From NCBI GenBank assembly GCA_904063045.1, contig CAJFCJ010000047.1:1-64000 (forward strand): a stretch of 64,000 bases of DNA, in the 5' to 3' direction. The notes below the pieces were generated by a model. It did no database searches, had not been told where the DNA came from, and was given only the letters and a program-made list of their open reading frames with translations. Every line of letters begins with the position of its first letter. Position 1 is the first letter of the stretch. Below, in pieces: positions 35,625 to 47,500 of this stretch. The position numbers were made by a program, and so were the translations under genes. The DNA is from Dimorphilus gyrociliatus. Taxonomy: Eukaryota; Annelida; Polychaeta; Dinophilidae.

Positions 35625-38600
35625 TTAAACTGATAACAGTAGTAAGAATGGCAATATTATCACAGAAATATGTGAAACAACAATTCGTGCATGATTACAA
35701 AAATCAGAGTCACAGCATGCTTGACAGAGTTTTTCTTGGTTTATCTCTTTGCAGTTATTCTCATTTTTAGCAGGACAGGTTTCAGTTGAACATCCTCTTA
35801 TATAAGTAGTAACACCCTTGAACGTGTGTTCAAACTTAATACAATGCTCACCAGCTCCTACATAGCAAAATTTCTTTGTAGATAAAGAATCGGAATCACA
35901 ATCTTTCTCCTCACCAGAACATTCGTAACACCTTATTTCTTTAGGTTTAATGTCTGTTACTGAAAATTTTGAAAAACAAATCTAGTAAAAAAATTATAGA
36001 ACCAATTTAAATTAAAAGATGGTAGTATTTACAAGAGCATTTTCCATCCAACAGCTCATATCCTCCTTTACAAGTGTGACACGTTCCTATCATTAAACAA
36101 TTTTTACAATAATCAAAAGTGTCGATCAGACAAGGCCAACATTTTCCTCCTATGAGATAACCATATGTACATTGAGTACATATAGATTTTTCATTTATTA
36201 TTGAGCAACTTGAACATCCTTCCGATAACGTCATTGTGGTACATTCTATATAAAAAAAAAACACATATACACTGCGCTATTCGTTTGATTTATTTTGTTT
36301 TTTGCTTACCAATACATAGACCTTCCTTAAGACCATACCCAGGTGAACATTTCATACATTTTGCTTTACCATTTGACCCCATTCTGCAATCTTCGCAATT
36401 TTTAGTGCAAAATACACAACTTCCATTTATCAAGTGAAATCCTTGTTTACATAGATAGCACACAAGGTGATTTCTCAAAATTTCGCATTTAATACAATTT
36501 GGCGGACAAGCTGTACAAACTTCATTTTGTACAGATAAACAATCCACCTTTATCTTCATAGCATGATTGACAATTTTTTGGACATTTGTAGCATAGTTTA
36601 TTAGACTGTTTCAATCCATATCCCGTAGAACATCCGGTTGATGAACAGCGAACAATACCAAAGTTTGAACTGCATTTTTCGCAATTGTTGGGACATTCTA
36701 AGGATAATCAAATAAGATAAGAACATTAAGAGATTATTTTCCTAACCTATGCATTGTCCGTTAATCAGCATAAATCCTTTTGTACATGTATAGCAGTTGG
36801 AACCAAATGTATTACCAGGAACACTGGAACAGTGGTAGCATCCATTCGGGCAAGCTGATTGTAACAATTTAGTTTGTAATCAAAGAAAAACTAAAGAAAG
36901 AAACTTACGAAGGCAATTTTTGCTTTTCTGATTCAAGAAATAACCCGATTTACAACTTTTGCAGAGTTTTTCCGTTTCAGTTTGGTAACACGTGAGACAA
37001 GGACTAACGCATTTGAAACATTTGTTGTCACGATGAGAATATGTATAACCATCTTCGCAGACTGTGCATATCGTTCTGAAATGAGTACTATCCCATGAAC
37101 ATGATTTGCAGTTGAAAGGGCATGGTAAACAATTCCTATTCGAATCAAACGTGAATTTTGGAAAACATTTTGAACATTTGAAACTTCCATCTCCGGCTGT
37201 GAAACATTTTTCGCAAGATACTCCGCAGACTCCGCAAGTACCATCTGATTTTGTCACATAGCCAGCCTTACACCCGCTTGCTATGCAGAACGTTTCACTA
37301 CCTCTAAGTACGCAATTAATACAGGAAGGAGGACATTTGAAACACTGTTTTGAATCAGGACCAAGGGTGAAACCATCCGTGCACTTAATACAAATACTTT
37401 TTCCAAATATTGTCTTCATACACTTTTGACAATTCAGTTGGCAAGGACTGCACCGGAATTCATTGTCCGATAGTCCGTGTCCAACAGTACATTCAAACCT
37501 GATGCAGTGAGCTTGAAAGTTATCAACAGCCCTACATTTGGAGCAAGAAGGTGGACATTCCAAACAACCGGATTTATCTGGTTTTAATATATATCCCTTT
37601 TCGCATTGGTTGCATTCAACACCGAGATTCGTGAATGTACATGACAAACAGGCCGGATTGGAACTAAGGCATTCAGCTTTCGTTACACTAGGTGAGTAGG
37701 ACGTAGAACATTTATAACATTTGACTTCATTTAATTCATTAGCATTATCGCACTCTTTGCAGTTGGCAATTTTACCGCAATTTATGCATGTCTTTCTATC
37801 AACTGAAAGTGTAAATCCTTCAACGCATTCTTCACAAATTCGAGTCGTGTTAGAATTCGAGCATTTCAAACAATTTTCAGTCACGTGACTAGAGCAAGAT
37901 ATGCACTGTAAACCATCAAGCGAAGTAACAAAACCACTTTTGCATGTCTTACATGTTTTGTCGCGGTCTTTACATTCTATACAATTTTCATTAATCGAAT
38001 TGCAGGCGTAACAAAGCGCGTCATTTACATTATCAATAGCAAAACCACTTGAGCATTGATTACAACTTCCGGCCGTCCTACTTTCATTAACAAATGAGCA
38101 GGATTCACAAAATGAAGTACAAGATGTACATTTCGTTTTATCATTAGATAACGTGAATGAGTCATGACACGAACTGCATTGAGTCTGATAAGATTCTTTT
38201 AAGCAACTTGTACAATTTCCAACTGAGCATTGTACACAAATTCCAGTTGCTGAAATTGTAAAACCAGGTTTGCAGTTCAAGCAAAAGTTATTTTCCGAAC
38301 AGCTTAAACAATTAATATCTGAACACGTATAGCAACCCTTTCCGTCCGATTTAACATTGTACCCATTTCCGCAACTAAAGCATCTATCAACAGCAGTTTT
38401 TTCGTCGTTTAAGCTGCATTTTTCGCAGTTGGTATCAAGGCTACTGCAAGGTAGGCAATCCGTTTTCAAACCGTTTAAAAGATAGCCACTCTTACATTCT
38501 AGACAAATTTCTGTTAATTAATCTAGAAAGTTGATGATAACACACTTGTTGCAGTGTTCACTCAGTTGTGAACAACTCTGACAAACTTTCTCTGTGTAAT

Positions 38601-38930
38601 CTAATGTTCGCCCTTCTTCGCATCTATCTTTAAAGCATTTGCCTTTGCTATCGCAGATTTCGCAGTTAGGAACGCAGGATATACAATTGCCGCTATCAGT
38701 TAAACCATATTTAGGTTTGCAGATTATGCAGTTTATACGAATGCCTTGAATTTTGCAATGGCGACAACCAGTACCGCAATCTGGAGAAGAAAAGTTTCAT
38801 TAGAATAGATATTCGGTGTGGTGATTGTAAAACTACAGAATCTGATAACTGTTGAAGATGGAACAATACGTTCATTGGCTGAAAAAACCACATCTATTGC
38901 AATTATCCTATTAAATAGTATATGAGTCAT
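35625..38930 (-). CDS. Furin-like Cys-rich surface protein with C-terminal Ly6/uPAR domain, probable GPI anchor (973 aa)
   Basis: Eight exons: 38930-38837, 38780-38577, 38510-36909, 36854-36747, 36697-36533, 36510-36310, 36245-36033, 35959-35625. Every intron is phase 1 and the sum is 974 codons. Residues 32-860 are many CxxC modules (CLECPPSCSKC, CFKCPPSCINC style), as in growth-factor-receptor/furin repeats. Residues about 869-950 form a Ly6/uPAR domain (RCYECSGEEKDC ... CQACCDSDFCN, with the hallmark CC and terminal C-N). The last 20 residues are hydrophobic (HISVIILPFLLLLSV), as in GPI-attachment signals. The N-terminus is only moderately signal-like. Likely an extracellular surface coat or receptor protein. 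The 22-nt intron (36511-36532) is the least conventional junction. Confidence 0.8.
36511..36532 (-). other. Putative 22-nt intron with self-complementary ends
   Basis: Starts GTACAAA and ends TTTGTACAG, so the two halves can pair as a hairpin. Removal restores frame and the CxxC repeat in phase 1; retention causes a stop four codons on. A one-base sequence error is the alternative. Confidence 0.5.
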
Positions 38931-39289
38931 GAAACAATAGATTCATTTTAAAGTGATTTTCTTTATAATTAATTATGAAGAGAATGTAATGTTTATTGGC
39001 AATTTTTACTATTTCAGCAAATGAGTTACATTCTTAACTAAACAATTAATGTCAATAAAGGAGATAATTGCCTTATTATTTCCATAAGGAAAAAATAAAT
39101 CAATCTAAAACTTTGTTTTATAACAGAAAAACAGTGAATGTTTTTTTCTATTCAGTTTTTATTATCTTCTTGAATGAAACTATTTGAAAAAAATGTGTAT
39201 CATCAATTTTCTACTTTTTCTACAATATTGCCAAATTGGTAACAAATAAACTCTTATTTTCAAATAGTCTTTTTTTTCTTATTGTTGCA
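38931..39289. other. Upstream region of the Cys-rich surface gene
   Basis: AT-rich, with no coding structure seen. It lies between the Cys-rich gene start (-) and a fragment on the + strand. Confidence 0.4.
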
Positions 39290-39890
39290 AAAAAACAGGT
39301 TTTTCAAGATTACCATTCCTGCACAAAGATTCTGAGACTATCCTATTGTATGATTGGTACAACGAAACAAACTTTGGGCCTTTGCTATCATCTACTAAAT
39401 TATACGATAATGGAGGATTAAACAAGTACGGCACAATTTTTGGTACAAACTGTAAAATGAATAAGGATGGTTCAGTCTATTTTGGATTTGAAACCTATTT
39501 AAAAGTAAGATTTTTTTTTTAAAGTTTTTTATGTATAGTTAATTTTTTTTTATATCTAAATGGGACAGATTCTTCATGATTCTGATTTTAGAGCCAATGA
39601 TTTTACTGTTGAGATTGTAACGAAATATCTTTTACCGGCTAATTATCCATCAACTCAGAAGTTTTATTCGTTTAAGAAAGCTGGTCATTTGGGATTAAAA
39701 GTGTCAATGGACGGAGAAGGTGAACTAGTAGTTTCCTACTAGTTATCTGACACTTGGATTCTGTGATGGAGCTTGTCCTACTAAAGATTTTCATGGTAAT
39801 ATTTATGCATTTAAATGGACAAAATCTCTTAAAAGTGATGCTGACATTGCAAACAAATGGCAGGAAAGTTTGTAATATTCTTGCATTTAA
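39290..39890 (+). pseudogene. Fragment of a secreted-type protein, possibly LamG/lectin-like
   Basis: Two open blocks (about 39298-39506 and 39570-39742) are linked by a GTAAGA..CAG intron. They read YGTIFGTNCKMNKDGSVYFG, then NDFTVEIVTKYLLPA and GLKVSMDGEGELVVSY before a TAG. After a frame change comes LGFCDGACPTKDFHGNIYAF. The FTVEI..DGEGEL pattern is loosely LamG/concanavalin-like. No start or signal exon found; probably a broken gene. Confidence 0.3.
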
Positions 39891-41113
39891 TTATCTCTAA
39901 TGTTTTTTAAATATTCACCATTCCATCCTTTTATATTACATCATTGTCGATTTAGAATATAATTAGACAATCTGGTTCATATTTTACAAAATTCAGGTAG
40001 AACTAACAGTTTTAAAAGTGGAACAAAACATGTTAGAAACTTTAAAACTACTCATAATCTTATTATTGTAATACACAGAGTAAGTTTTCCTAAAAAAATC
40101 AAATTGTGTTAAAGCATTCAGTTGGATATTTTTGTCGAAAATTTTGCAAATTTAATGGAGATTTTAATTCTCTCTAATTCAAAGATAATCTTTTTTGGAA
40201 CTGGTATAAAAATCCAACAGGAAGTAATTACTTTCTAAAAATTCAATAACATATTGAATAGAGCCACCAAATGTGGATTATAAATCTTTTCGATATTTTT
40301 CAGTTGTCAATATCTAAAGTTTTATCTAGAGAATTTATTGCGCAATTACAACAGTGGCGACACCTATCCCGAGAGGTTTGTATATAATTCAAGGCAAAAA
40401 ATTTAAGATTGATTTGTTTTTGCATTAATAAAACATTGTTTTTCTTATGGAAACATAAGGCAATTGTCTCTTAATTGACACTAATTGTATTTGTGAGAAA
40501 TCAACAGAAATATCCTTTTAATATTTTATATAATTGTTAGAGTACATTATTTCTCAATTCTAAAAGAGTTGTAGAACTCTTGTTAATTTTTTCTTTAGAT
40601 ACCAAGAAAACATAATTCAATCACTCTTTATACAATCGATTGAAATGGATATTTAAAAGTACTAGTGAAAATAGCTTATTCAGCATTTGTAATAACAAAG
40701 TTTTACTATTCGAATTGAATTCTACCAGCTTTTATGAAAAGAATAATAGCCGATACTTAAAATTTTATTTAAACAGTTAAAACTTTAAAATTGTGTGCAA
40801 AAGACTTTACAACAAATAATCTCCATTCTGAGAAGACTATAGTCATTGGAACAATAGTGTAATAATTCTCCAATCTTTATTTAGGCAAATCAATGATGAT
40901 TTTAGCTTTCAATTATTGAAAATTAATGTAATAGGATTGAAAATAGCCCGCAAAACCATTAACGATTTGAAATATGCTGAAATTTTAAGCAAATCTAAAT
41001 CTTTAGTAAAATAAAAGAAATATTCACACAATCATAATAATAACCAAAGAAAAACCATAATTAGTAATTGCATTTGTGTAGTGATTACAGTCTAGGAGTT
41101 TTATATCTCAAAT
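39891..41113. other. No gene recognised
   Basis: AT-rich. Near 40880-41000 a short open stretch (LLKINVIGLKIARKTIND) weakly resembles part of the 29637 protein (EIKVIGRTRKPHKNI), possibly a relic of that family. Confidence 0.35.
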
Positions 41114-41316
41114 GGGGGTTCGACAGCAAAATGTTCACAAATGAGAGCTTTCAAGACTAGATTTTGAATTGAGAAATGGTTAGGAAGAAGACAGCAACTG
41201 ATTTGTACTTAGGAGGATCTCCTCTAAGGGTTGCGGTAAAAGAAAAAGTTAGCTACAGCCAAGGGCTGGGTTAGGGTTAGGGTAAAAGCACTGATTTGTG
41301 GAAGTTTTAGCAGCAA
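41114..41316 (+). mobile_element. MITE (GGGTCGAC / ACGTCC-ended family), copy 3
   Basis: Begins gggggttcgacagcaaaatg; ends tttgtggaagttttagcagc. The interior includes ctgatttgtacttaggagga and the ggctgggttagggttagggt block also seen in copy 2. Confidence 0.7.
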
Positions 41317-41344
41317 AACTTAATTAACTGTACATTTAGTTAAT

Positions 41345-41585
41345 ATCCGGTTTTTTTGTATATTTTGGATCACACAATTTATCACTACCCCTACAGACCC
41401 AAATTCTCTTTTTTGGATACAACTCAATCCGACTGTCATCAGAAAATATAATTTTGTTTATATTTTCTTTACTCTTGTTTAGCATAGCCTTACAAAAAGC
41501 TTTTCTATTTCTTGGATGGCAAGGTTTTAGTGCTGGCTTACTTGTTGCAACACAGCCTTTAAGGTCATTTTTTTAGTTACATATT
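41345..41585 (-). pseudogene. Tc1-like transposase relic
   Basis: The minus strand reads CVATSKPALKPCHPRNRKAF, then KIIFSDDSRIELYPKKRIWV, the first catalytic Asp segment of Tc1-type transposases, ending CDPKYTKKPDIN. No other catalytic segments. Confidence 0.7.
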
Positions 41586-41840
41586 AACCCAACATTTGTC
41601 ACAAATTTCATCCAAAATAGTGTTGAAATTCTTCAGATATATGTAATATGTGATTCATAATTTCATACATCAGAAAGTTGACAATTTGCAATTAGCCTTT
41701 TAAGTTTTTTTAATATTGGAAGAACAACAAATATTCTTATTAAATGAAGCTAAAAGAACTTTTAATATTTCCAACTGTTTCTGTGAAAAAAAAAACAATT
41801 ATCTTATATAAAAAAAAACACCAATAATGAAAATTGCATT

Positions 41841-43352
41841 TTATACATTTTTCAAAAGACTCCAATTCTTATAACTAAATGATAGAAAACTGGAAAGGAA
41901 ACTGTAAAAATAAGGATAAGTTTTTGTTTCTTCATCAAAGCTTTTCATGTATTTCAGATACAAAACAATCATTTCTTCCATCATTTTTTGTTTAGAATCA
42001 AAATGTAATGTTTTCTTAAACATTCTGAAAGTGTTAAAAATACGAAATAGATGAATGGCCATAAAACGTCTTCTTCTATGGTTCATAGTCACGTGCTTAG
42101 TTAGAAATTTAAAGTTCTTATAGATCATCTACAGTAGTTGATTAAGGATAAGAGTTAGTCTATTATGTCTATATTACTCACTTTCCAGTAGGATGTACTT
42201 AAAACATTTGAACAGTTTTTTTTAATTAACTTAACCCTTTTTTGTACTAAGAAATAAAAATAGTAACAATAACTATTTTTCAAATATTCATATACTTTGG
42301 AAAGAATTTCTAAATCTTCACAATTGTCCATCTAAATTTAAAAAAAAAACAGAAACAATGATTTAGACAAAAAGAAGTTTTTCTTTCTTACATCCGTCCA
42401 ATTAAGATCAACAGAAGACAATTGATTATTCTGTGATCATGGTACATAATATATTCTATTATTATAAGAAATTTTAGACAATAGGCCTAAAAATTCAAAT
42501 TTTTTATGATTATCTATAAATTTTTTTTTATAAAAATTGAAATTGTAGATAAAAAATAATGTGACTATTTACCTTAAAAAGCTGTGATCCTCAATTTCTG
42601 TAGGCCTATAAGAATTTAGTATTAAAATTTTTATATTCTTCCATACATTCTCAGGTGAAATATCTTGAATATTTTCAGTATTAAGTTTGCATTCAGATAA
42701 CTCAAGTATTTCTAGATATTTCAAATGGAATAGATATTGAAATTCATCATACTGAATAATAATATCTGACATCTTTTTGAAAACTTTTATATTACTCAAC
42801 ATAAGAATAGGCTTTAATATTTGTTAAAGATATATTTAATTCTTGTAATAAGACTAAATTTTCGCACAACATTTCAAAATGGAAATCATTAATGTCTGTT
42901 CCACAGACATCCAATACTTTTAAATGATGTATTGATTTAATAAAAGCAGTTTCATTTGTAAATTCTTGTTGATAATCTGAAAAGATTAGAGTAGTAATTT
43001 CTCCTTTATTTATATCTTCAAATAATTTGTATATTGGAAAATGAGTAAAATTTCTGAATTCTAAATATTCTATTGGTTGATCTTTGAGAAATGATAAACT
43101 GTCAGCATTTTGAAGACGATTTCCAAATGCAGAAACTTTCTTAAACTTGATTGGTATATTCTGCCAATAGATTAATTGCTGTTCATTCAAACCAATTAAA
43201 TAATGATTTGCAAATGAAATCATCTGTTCACAAAGTTCAAATGGTAATTTTATGTTTTTTTCAAAATAATAATTTGTTATCCTTTGAAAATTTAATGAAA
43301 TAGTTTCCAATGTTAATTTTGATAAACTGCTGACAATTTCAAAACTTTTTGG
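41841..43352 (-). pseudogene. ZYG11/ZER1-like leucine-rich protein, 5'-truncated and apparently frameshifted
   Basis: Blocks: about 43352-42803, 42802-42574, 42456-42418, 42333-42182 and 42128-41841. The first block reads STPKSFEIVSSLSKL, then IKLPFELCEQMISFA, resembling the N-terminus of ZYG11/ZER1 proteins (Cul2 ubiquitin-ligase substrate receptors), followed by LRRs (HHLKVLDVCGTDIND, LEILELSECKLN). The frame changes at about 42802, and the exon ending HSFLR does not join the next in phase. The open frame runs 5' into a dispersed repeat (43352 onward) with no ATG. Either a decayed gene or one with unresolved splicing. Confidence 0.5.
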
Positions 43353-43455
43353 TGTAGACTGAAATCAATGAAATTGAATTTTTCCTAACCATAAAAAAGC
43401 TCCAAACCTAGCCCTAAAATTTACCTTCAGGGGACATTTTGTCTCGACCCCGGTT
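43352..43455 (-). repeat. Dispersed repeat with MITE-like end
   Basis: gactgaaatcaatgaaattg.. matches 22990-23022. The far end (gtctcgacccc at about 43440-43451) is the reverse of the GGGGTCG terminus. Confidence 0.5.
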
Positions 43456-43669
43456 TAATAATACTGTGCAGTCGCGATAATAGGTGATTATATCAAGGTT
43501 AACAAATTTTATGTGGAAATGGAAAGTGTTTTTTTCAAAATTTTAAAAACTCCTGTTTTCTAAGTTTTGGCGCGCATTGGAACCGAAAGTATTCATACTT
43601 TTTCAAAATTTCAAAAACTAGGTTATATTATCACTCATTGGATATTAAAACTTCAGAACCTTTAGAAGA

Positions 43670-43803
43670 AGAAGACGGCAACTGATTTGTACCTAGGAGG
43701 GTCTCCTGTAAGGGTTGGGGTAATGGAAAAAGTTAGGCACAGCCAAGGGCTGGGTTAGAGTTAGAGTAAAATTATTGATTTGTGGACTTTTTTTGTCGCA
43801 TTC
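43670..43803 (+). mobile_element. MITE family, copy 4 (right part only)
   Basis: ctgatttgtacctaggaggg through tttgtggactttttttgtcg aligns with the right two thirds of copy 2. No matching left end. Confidence 0.6.
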
Positions 43804-44559
43804 CTCCATTGGAGAACGTACACAACTTTCCCATTGTATTACGATTGTTGGAAACCCTCAGCTGAATGAAATATGGTGTACACTTAGTAGTAAAACTGAA
43901 GAATTTTTCAATTGATTACAGTTTTTAAAAAATTTTTAATCATCTTAATATGCAATACATTTCTGTTTCTACTGTTTAGAATTATCTTTAGAATCCCCAA
44001 AACTGATCCATCTTCTCATCAAATGGATTTTTGAATATTTGCAAAGGGTTGGAAGCTTCTAGAAGCAGTTAATTTAAGCATGAAGTCAAGATGGGCTAAG
44101 TTGCGTATTAATTTTCTTAATTGCAAACTATCTTATGAGCAGAGAGAATTGTTAAGAATTTTTTTAAGTAATTACTTTATAATTATGTAATGAAATTGTT
44201 CTAAATTAGTAACAAAACCTGAATGGAAAATTGGAGAGTTTTTTGATATTTGTGTGAAGGACATTAACAGTCATTCAACACTTTAAAATGTCTGTCTTTA
44301 TCTGTTTAACTGTGATTTAAAAGAAGTGCAACATCAGCAACTTTTCTTTGTCTTGTTTGGGACTAGAAGCTCATTTTATTACTAGTATTTTTCTGATATT
44401 ATTATAATTCTTTGTTATATGGTTATTAGTTTGAATTTTCAGACCATATTTGAATAGAATCTTCTTGGCAGAAAATTGACTTAGTTTGTCTTTGACAGCT
44501 CAGGATAAAGAACTCTTCTGTATTAGAACAAGTTATTGTTTAATTCTCTTCTTTTCATT
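43804..44559. other. No gene recognised
   Basis: AT-rich; nothing supported. Confidence 0.4.
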
Positions 44560-44705
44560 GTACTGGAAAGCTTACTACCGTCAATCTTTATTTCATTGAA
44601 TTTCAAATATTTTCCTCTCTATATATGTCCTGGCCCACTCAGTGAGAGTTTGTTGTATTTCTTGGTCACAAGATCTCTAATATCTTTACTCCACATCATA
44701 AGAAA
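44560..44705 (-). pseudogene. Internally deleted Tc1-like transposase relic
   Basis: The minus strand reads MMWSKDIRDLVTKKY, the N-terminus of the Tc1 transposase at 62832, then jumps directly to LSLSGPGHI, equivalent to its central SLSGPDDF, before a stop. It shows how short internal-deletion derivatives of that element arise. Confidence 0.7.
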
Positions 44706-45096
44706 GAAAAAATTGATGAAAATTACTAAAAATATTTTGCCAAAAATATTCATAAATATAAACATTTCCTCAAATTTGTTTAATATTATGTAAATATAAC
44801 TCTTTTTCTACATAAGTTTAGACAAAAGAACTACTTTAGAATGAAGAAACAATTTAATCATTAATGACAATTGATCTAAATTTATTATGCAGATTACTTT
44901 GTAGTTAAATAGTACCAAACAAGCAAAAGATAAATCCTATATCAAATCAGTTTTTGTAAAATCCTTATTTAAGATACTTAAATAGAAACAAAGGTGAATG
45001 TGGCACTTTTGAATGAGTCAGAATTTTCAACAGTTACCTCATAACAAAGTCCAAACTATTTAAACAGAGTTGAATGTAGTTACTTTATTTTCAGTT

Positions 45097-45600
45097 TCAT
45101 ATTGTAAGTTTTATAATTAAAACAGAAATACCAACAGCTATTCCGAAGATGATTGCAGAGACAGAAAGAGATTTCGCTAAAGATGATTTAGCTCTTGCTT
45201 CCTCATAATTTCCTTTTTCTCTTGAATTTCTGCTTCCGATACTTAGAATTATTGAAGTAATTCCAAGAATAAAACAAAAAATTATGGCAGTTATTCCCCA
45301 AATCTGTTGAAAAAATTATAAAAACAATATATTAAAAATCATTAGCTTTACCAAATTATCAGGGATATCTGGCTGTGGCTGTGACTTTGGTTGTTGTATT
45401 ATTACCCTACTGTCTATTTGATTGGTAATAACTATATCATTAGTAGTAGATGAAACAGTAATGTAGCTCAGAGAAGCATGAGATCTATCTGTTTTCTTAT
45501 TTTTAGCGGAGAGAACAATTTCATCACAGTTTTTTGATTGTTTAGATTGACAATTACATTGTGATAGGATAATTTTCTGTTGAAATGTTTCTGAAGTCAT
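45097..45600 (-). CDS. CD225/dispanin (IFITM-like) membrane protein (151 aa)
   Basis: Exons 45600-45352 and 45303-45097, 48-nt intron, phase 0. Residues 1-80 are hydrophilic, with QCNCQSKQSKNC and Ser/Thr/Gln-rich sequence ending PQPDIPDNL. Residues 80-151 form a CD225 domain: WGITAIIFCFILGITSI (first membrane helix), SIGSRNSREKGNYEEARAKS (the conserved loop with YEEA) and SVSAIIFGIAVGISVLII (second helix). Dispanins include the IFITM proteins, which restrict membrane fusion in vertebrates, and many neuronal PRRT/SYNDIG proteins; which role applies here is unknown. Start chosen at the ATG following SHNTDK; the frame is open upstream. Confidence 0.8.
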
Positions 45601-45669
45601 TTTATCAGTATTGTGACTAGTATTTTTAATAATCCACAGTGAGAAATTCTTTTCTTGAAAAGAATACAA

Positions 45670-46676
45670 ATCCCCTTAGTAGACAGAAAAAGGTCTGAGT
45701 GAAAATATAGAACTAGTGTGGGTTATATAATGAAATAGAATAATGCTGAGAATGACTCACCTTTTCAAATAAAAAAAGGGAATTTCTTTTTTTTTCGAGA
45801 GCTAGAGCTATATTATTTTTTTCAATGGAACAAAGGATCGAATATAGAAACTTGAACAATCAAAAAGAAATGAAATGATTTCTTCCAAGAAATTTTGAAA
45901 TAATCAATATTTGATACCCAAAATCCTAATTGTACTAAGTAAGAGTGAAATCATACTAAGGTGAAAGCTATCCAAGTGAAATAGAAAATAGAAATAGAAA
46001 AGGATTGGTAGCGCCATCTGCAGTTTAAAAATGTGTTTACTTGAAATAAAGAAAGCAAACATGAATTATATTATAGAAAGTAAAAGTATTTGTACTTCCT
46101 TTATAATAATCGCTAAAAATTTCACACTCTAACAGAATGACAATATATATTGATTACCAGATATTCTGTCAAAGGCAAAGTGCCATTCCTATTTTTGAGA
46201 TTTTTTACAACAGGGTTAGTACCCGTAACCCTGATTTTTTACATTTACAAATGTATTTGATTTGTATATAAAAAATGCTAAAGAAAGACAATCTTCTTAC
46301 TTTTTTGAGTCTTTGGTGAGCAATTAATGACTTGTCAATGAAAACTCTTTAATTATATAAATGTAAAATATTAATGATTAATTTATCTAAAAAATTGATA
46401 AATTTGAATTACTCCATTTATAGAGACTCTGTACTTGTGGACTATGCATAATAGATATAGGATTAGCTCTTTTGATGAGTCAGAAATTCCAATAGCAATG
46501 CACAATCAAGTTGAAATAACAGTCAGTCCTGCAAAAAGGTAGTTTTGAAAATATCAGCTCATTTTCTACAAATTCCCTTAATTGTATCCCAGAGAGGGGG
46601 AAATTATACCTTGGTCGAAACCACAAAAGCAAAATTGAATACAACATACAGAAACCACATCCACTAAATATATTAG
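45670..46676. other. No gene recognised
   Basis: AT-rich spacer. Confidence 0.4.
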
Positions 46677-47500
46677 GTACGATCTGAAAGTATTACATGT
46701 TTTGCTCTAATTTTAAAACGGCCTAACTAATACTTTTGGTACTTTCCAAATATATTACTTAATCTGTAAACTTTCATTTGGTTTTGTCAAGCCATTACAA
46801 AATTATTTTGCTGAAAACAACAGCAAGTCATTCTACATGTTCTGATCAGCAAAAAATTATTGCATTCTTAGTCCATGAGAAGGCCTCTTCAAAGAATATT
46901 TACACAAGGTTAAAAATCTATTTTTGGGAATGAAACTCTGAGTGCAAATTCAGTAAGAAGGTGGGCTGCTCTAGACAGATCAGAATAAAGAAGCAGTTGA
47001 CAGGCTTATCAGGGAAGATTGAACCACATCTCAGAGATCAATTGCCAAAAAATTAGATATTGGTCAAGAGGATGTTGGTAAGATTATTAAGGAGCTGGGG
47101 TAGAGAAAAATTTGTGCTAAATAGATCCCCTATGATCTTTATCAGGATCAAAAAGAGGTAAGGATGAGTTATTGCACTGAGCTACTTGATATATACAAGG
47201 CAGAAAAAGAAGCATTTTTAGAAAAAATCTTGGGTTCATCTCTTTGATCCTGAATCAAAGAGGACTTCCCTAACCTACAAACACACATCATCTCCACCTG
47301 AAAAAAAGCTAAAAATGACTAAATCGTCTGAAAAACTAATCATATCAGGGGAGTTGAATACGAAAATTTGGATGAGCTAAAAGAAGACATCAGGGAATTT
47401 TTGAGGAGAAAACCATCCGCCTTTTTTCGGAAAGGGATAGAGATCTACTTCCATCCAAAATGGCAGAAATGTATAAACAATGGAGGGGATTATTAAAGAA
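46677..47500 (+). pseudogene. Mariner element relic
   Basis: A putative left end at 46677 (ggtacgatctgaaagtatta) is followed by broken mariner transposase frames: HEKASSKNIYTRLK, IKEL, then WVHLFDPESKRTSLTYKHTS and SPPEKKLK, the conserved central block, and a C-terminal FFRKGIEIYFHPKWQKCINN. Multiple stops and deletions, including loss of the third catalytic region. Confidence 0.75.

Noticed and set aside
41260-41290. Telomere-like ttagggttaggg
   Set aside because: Only two repeat units, inside a MITE interior that recurs with mutations in other copies.
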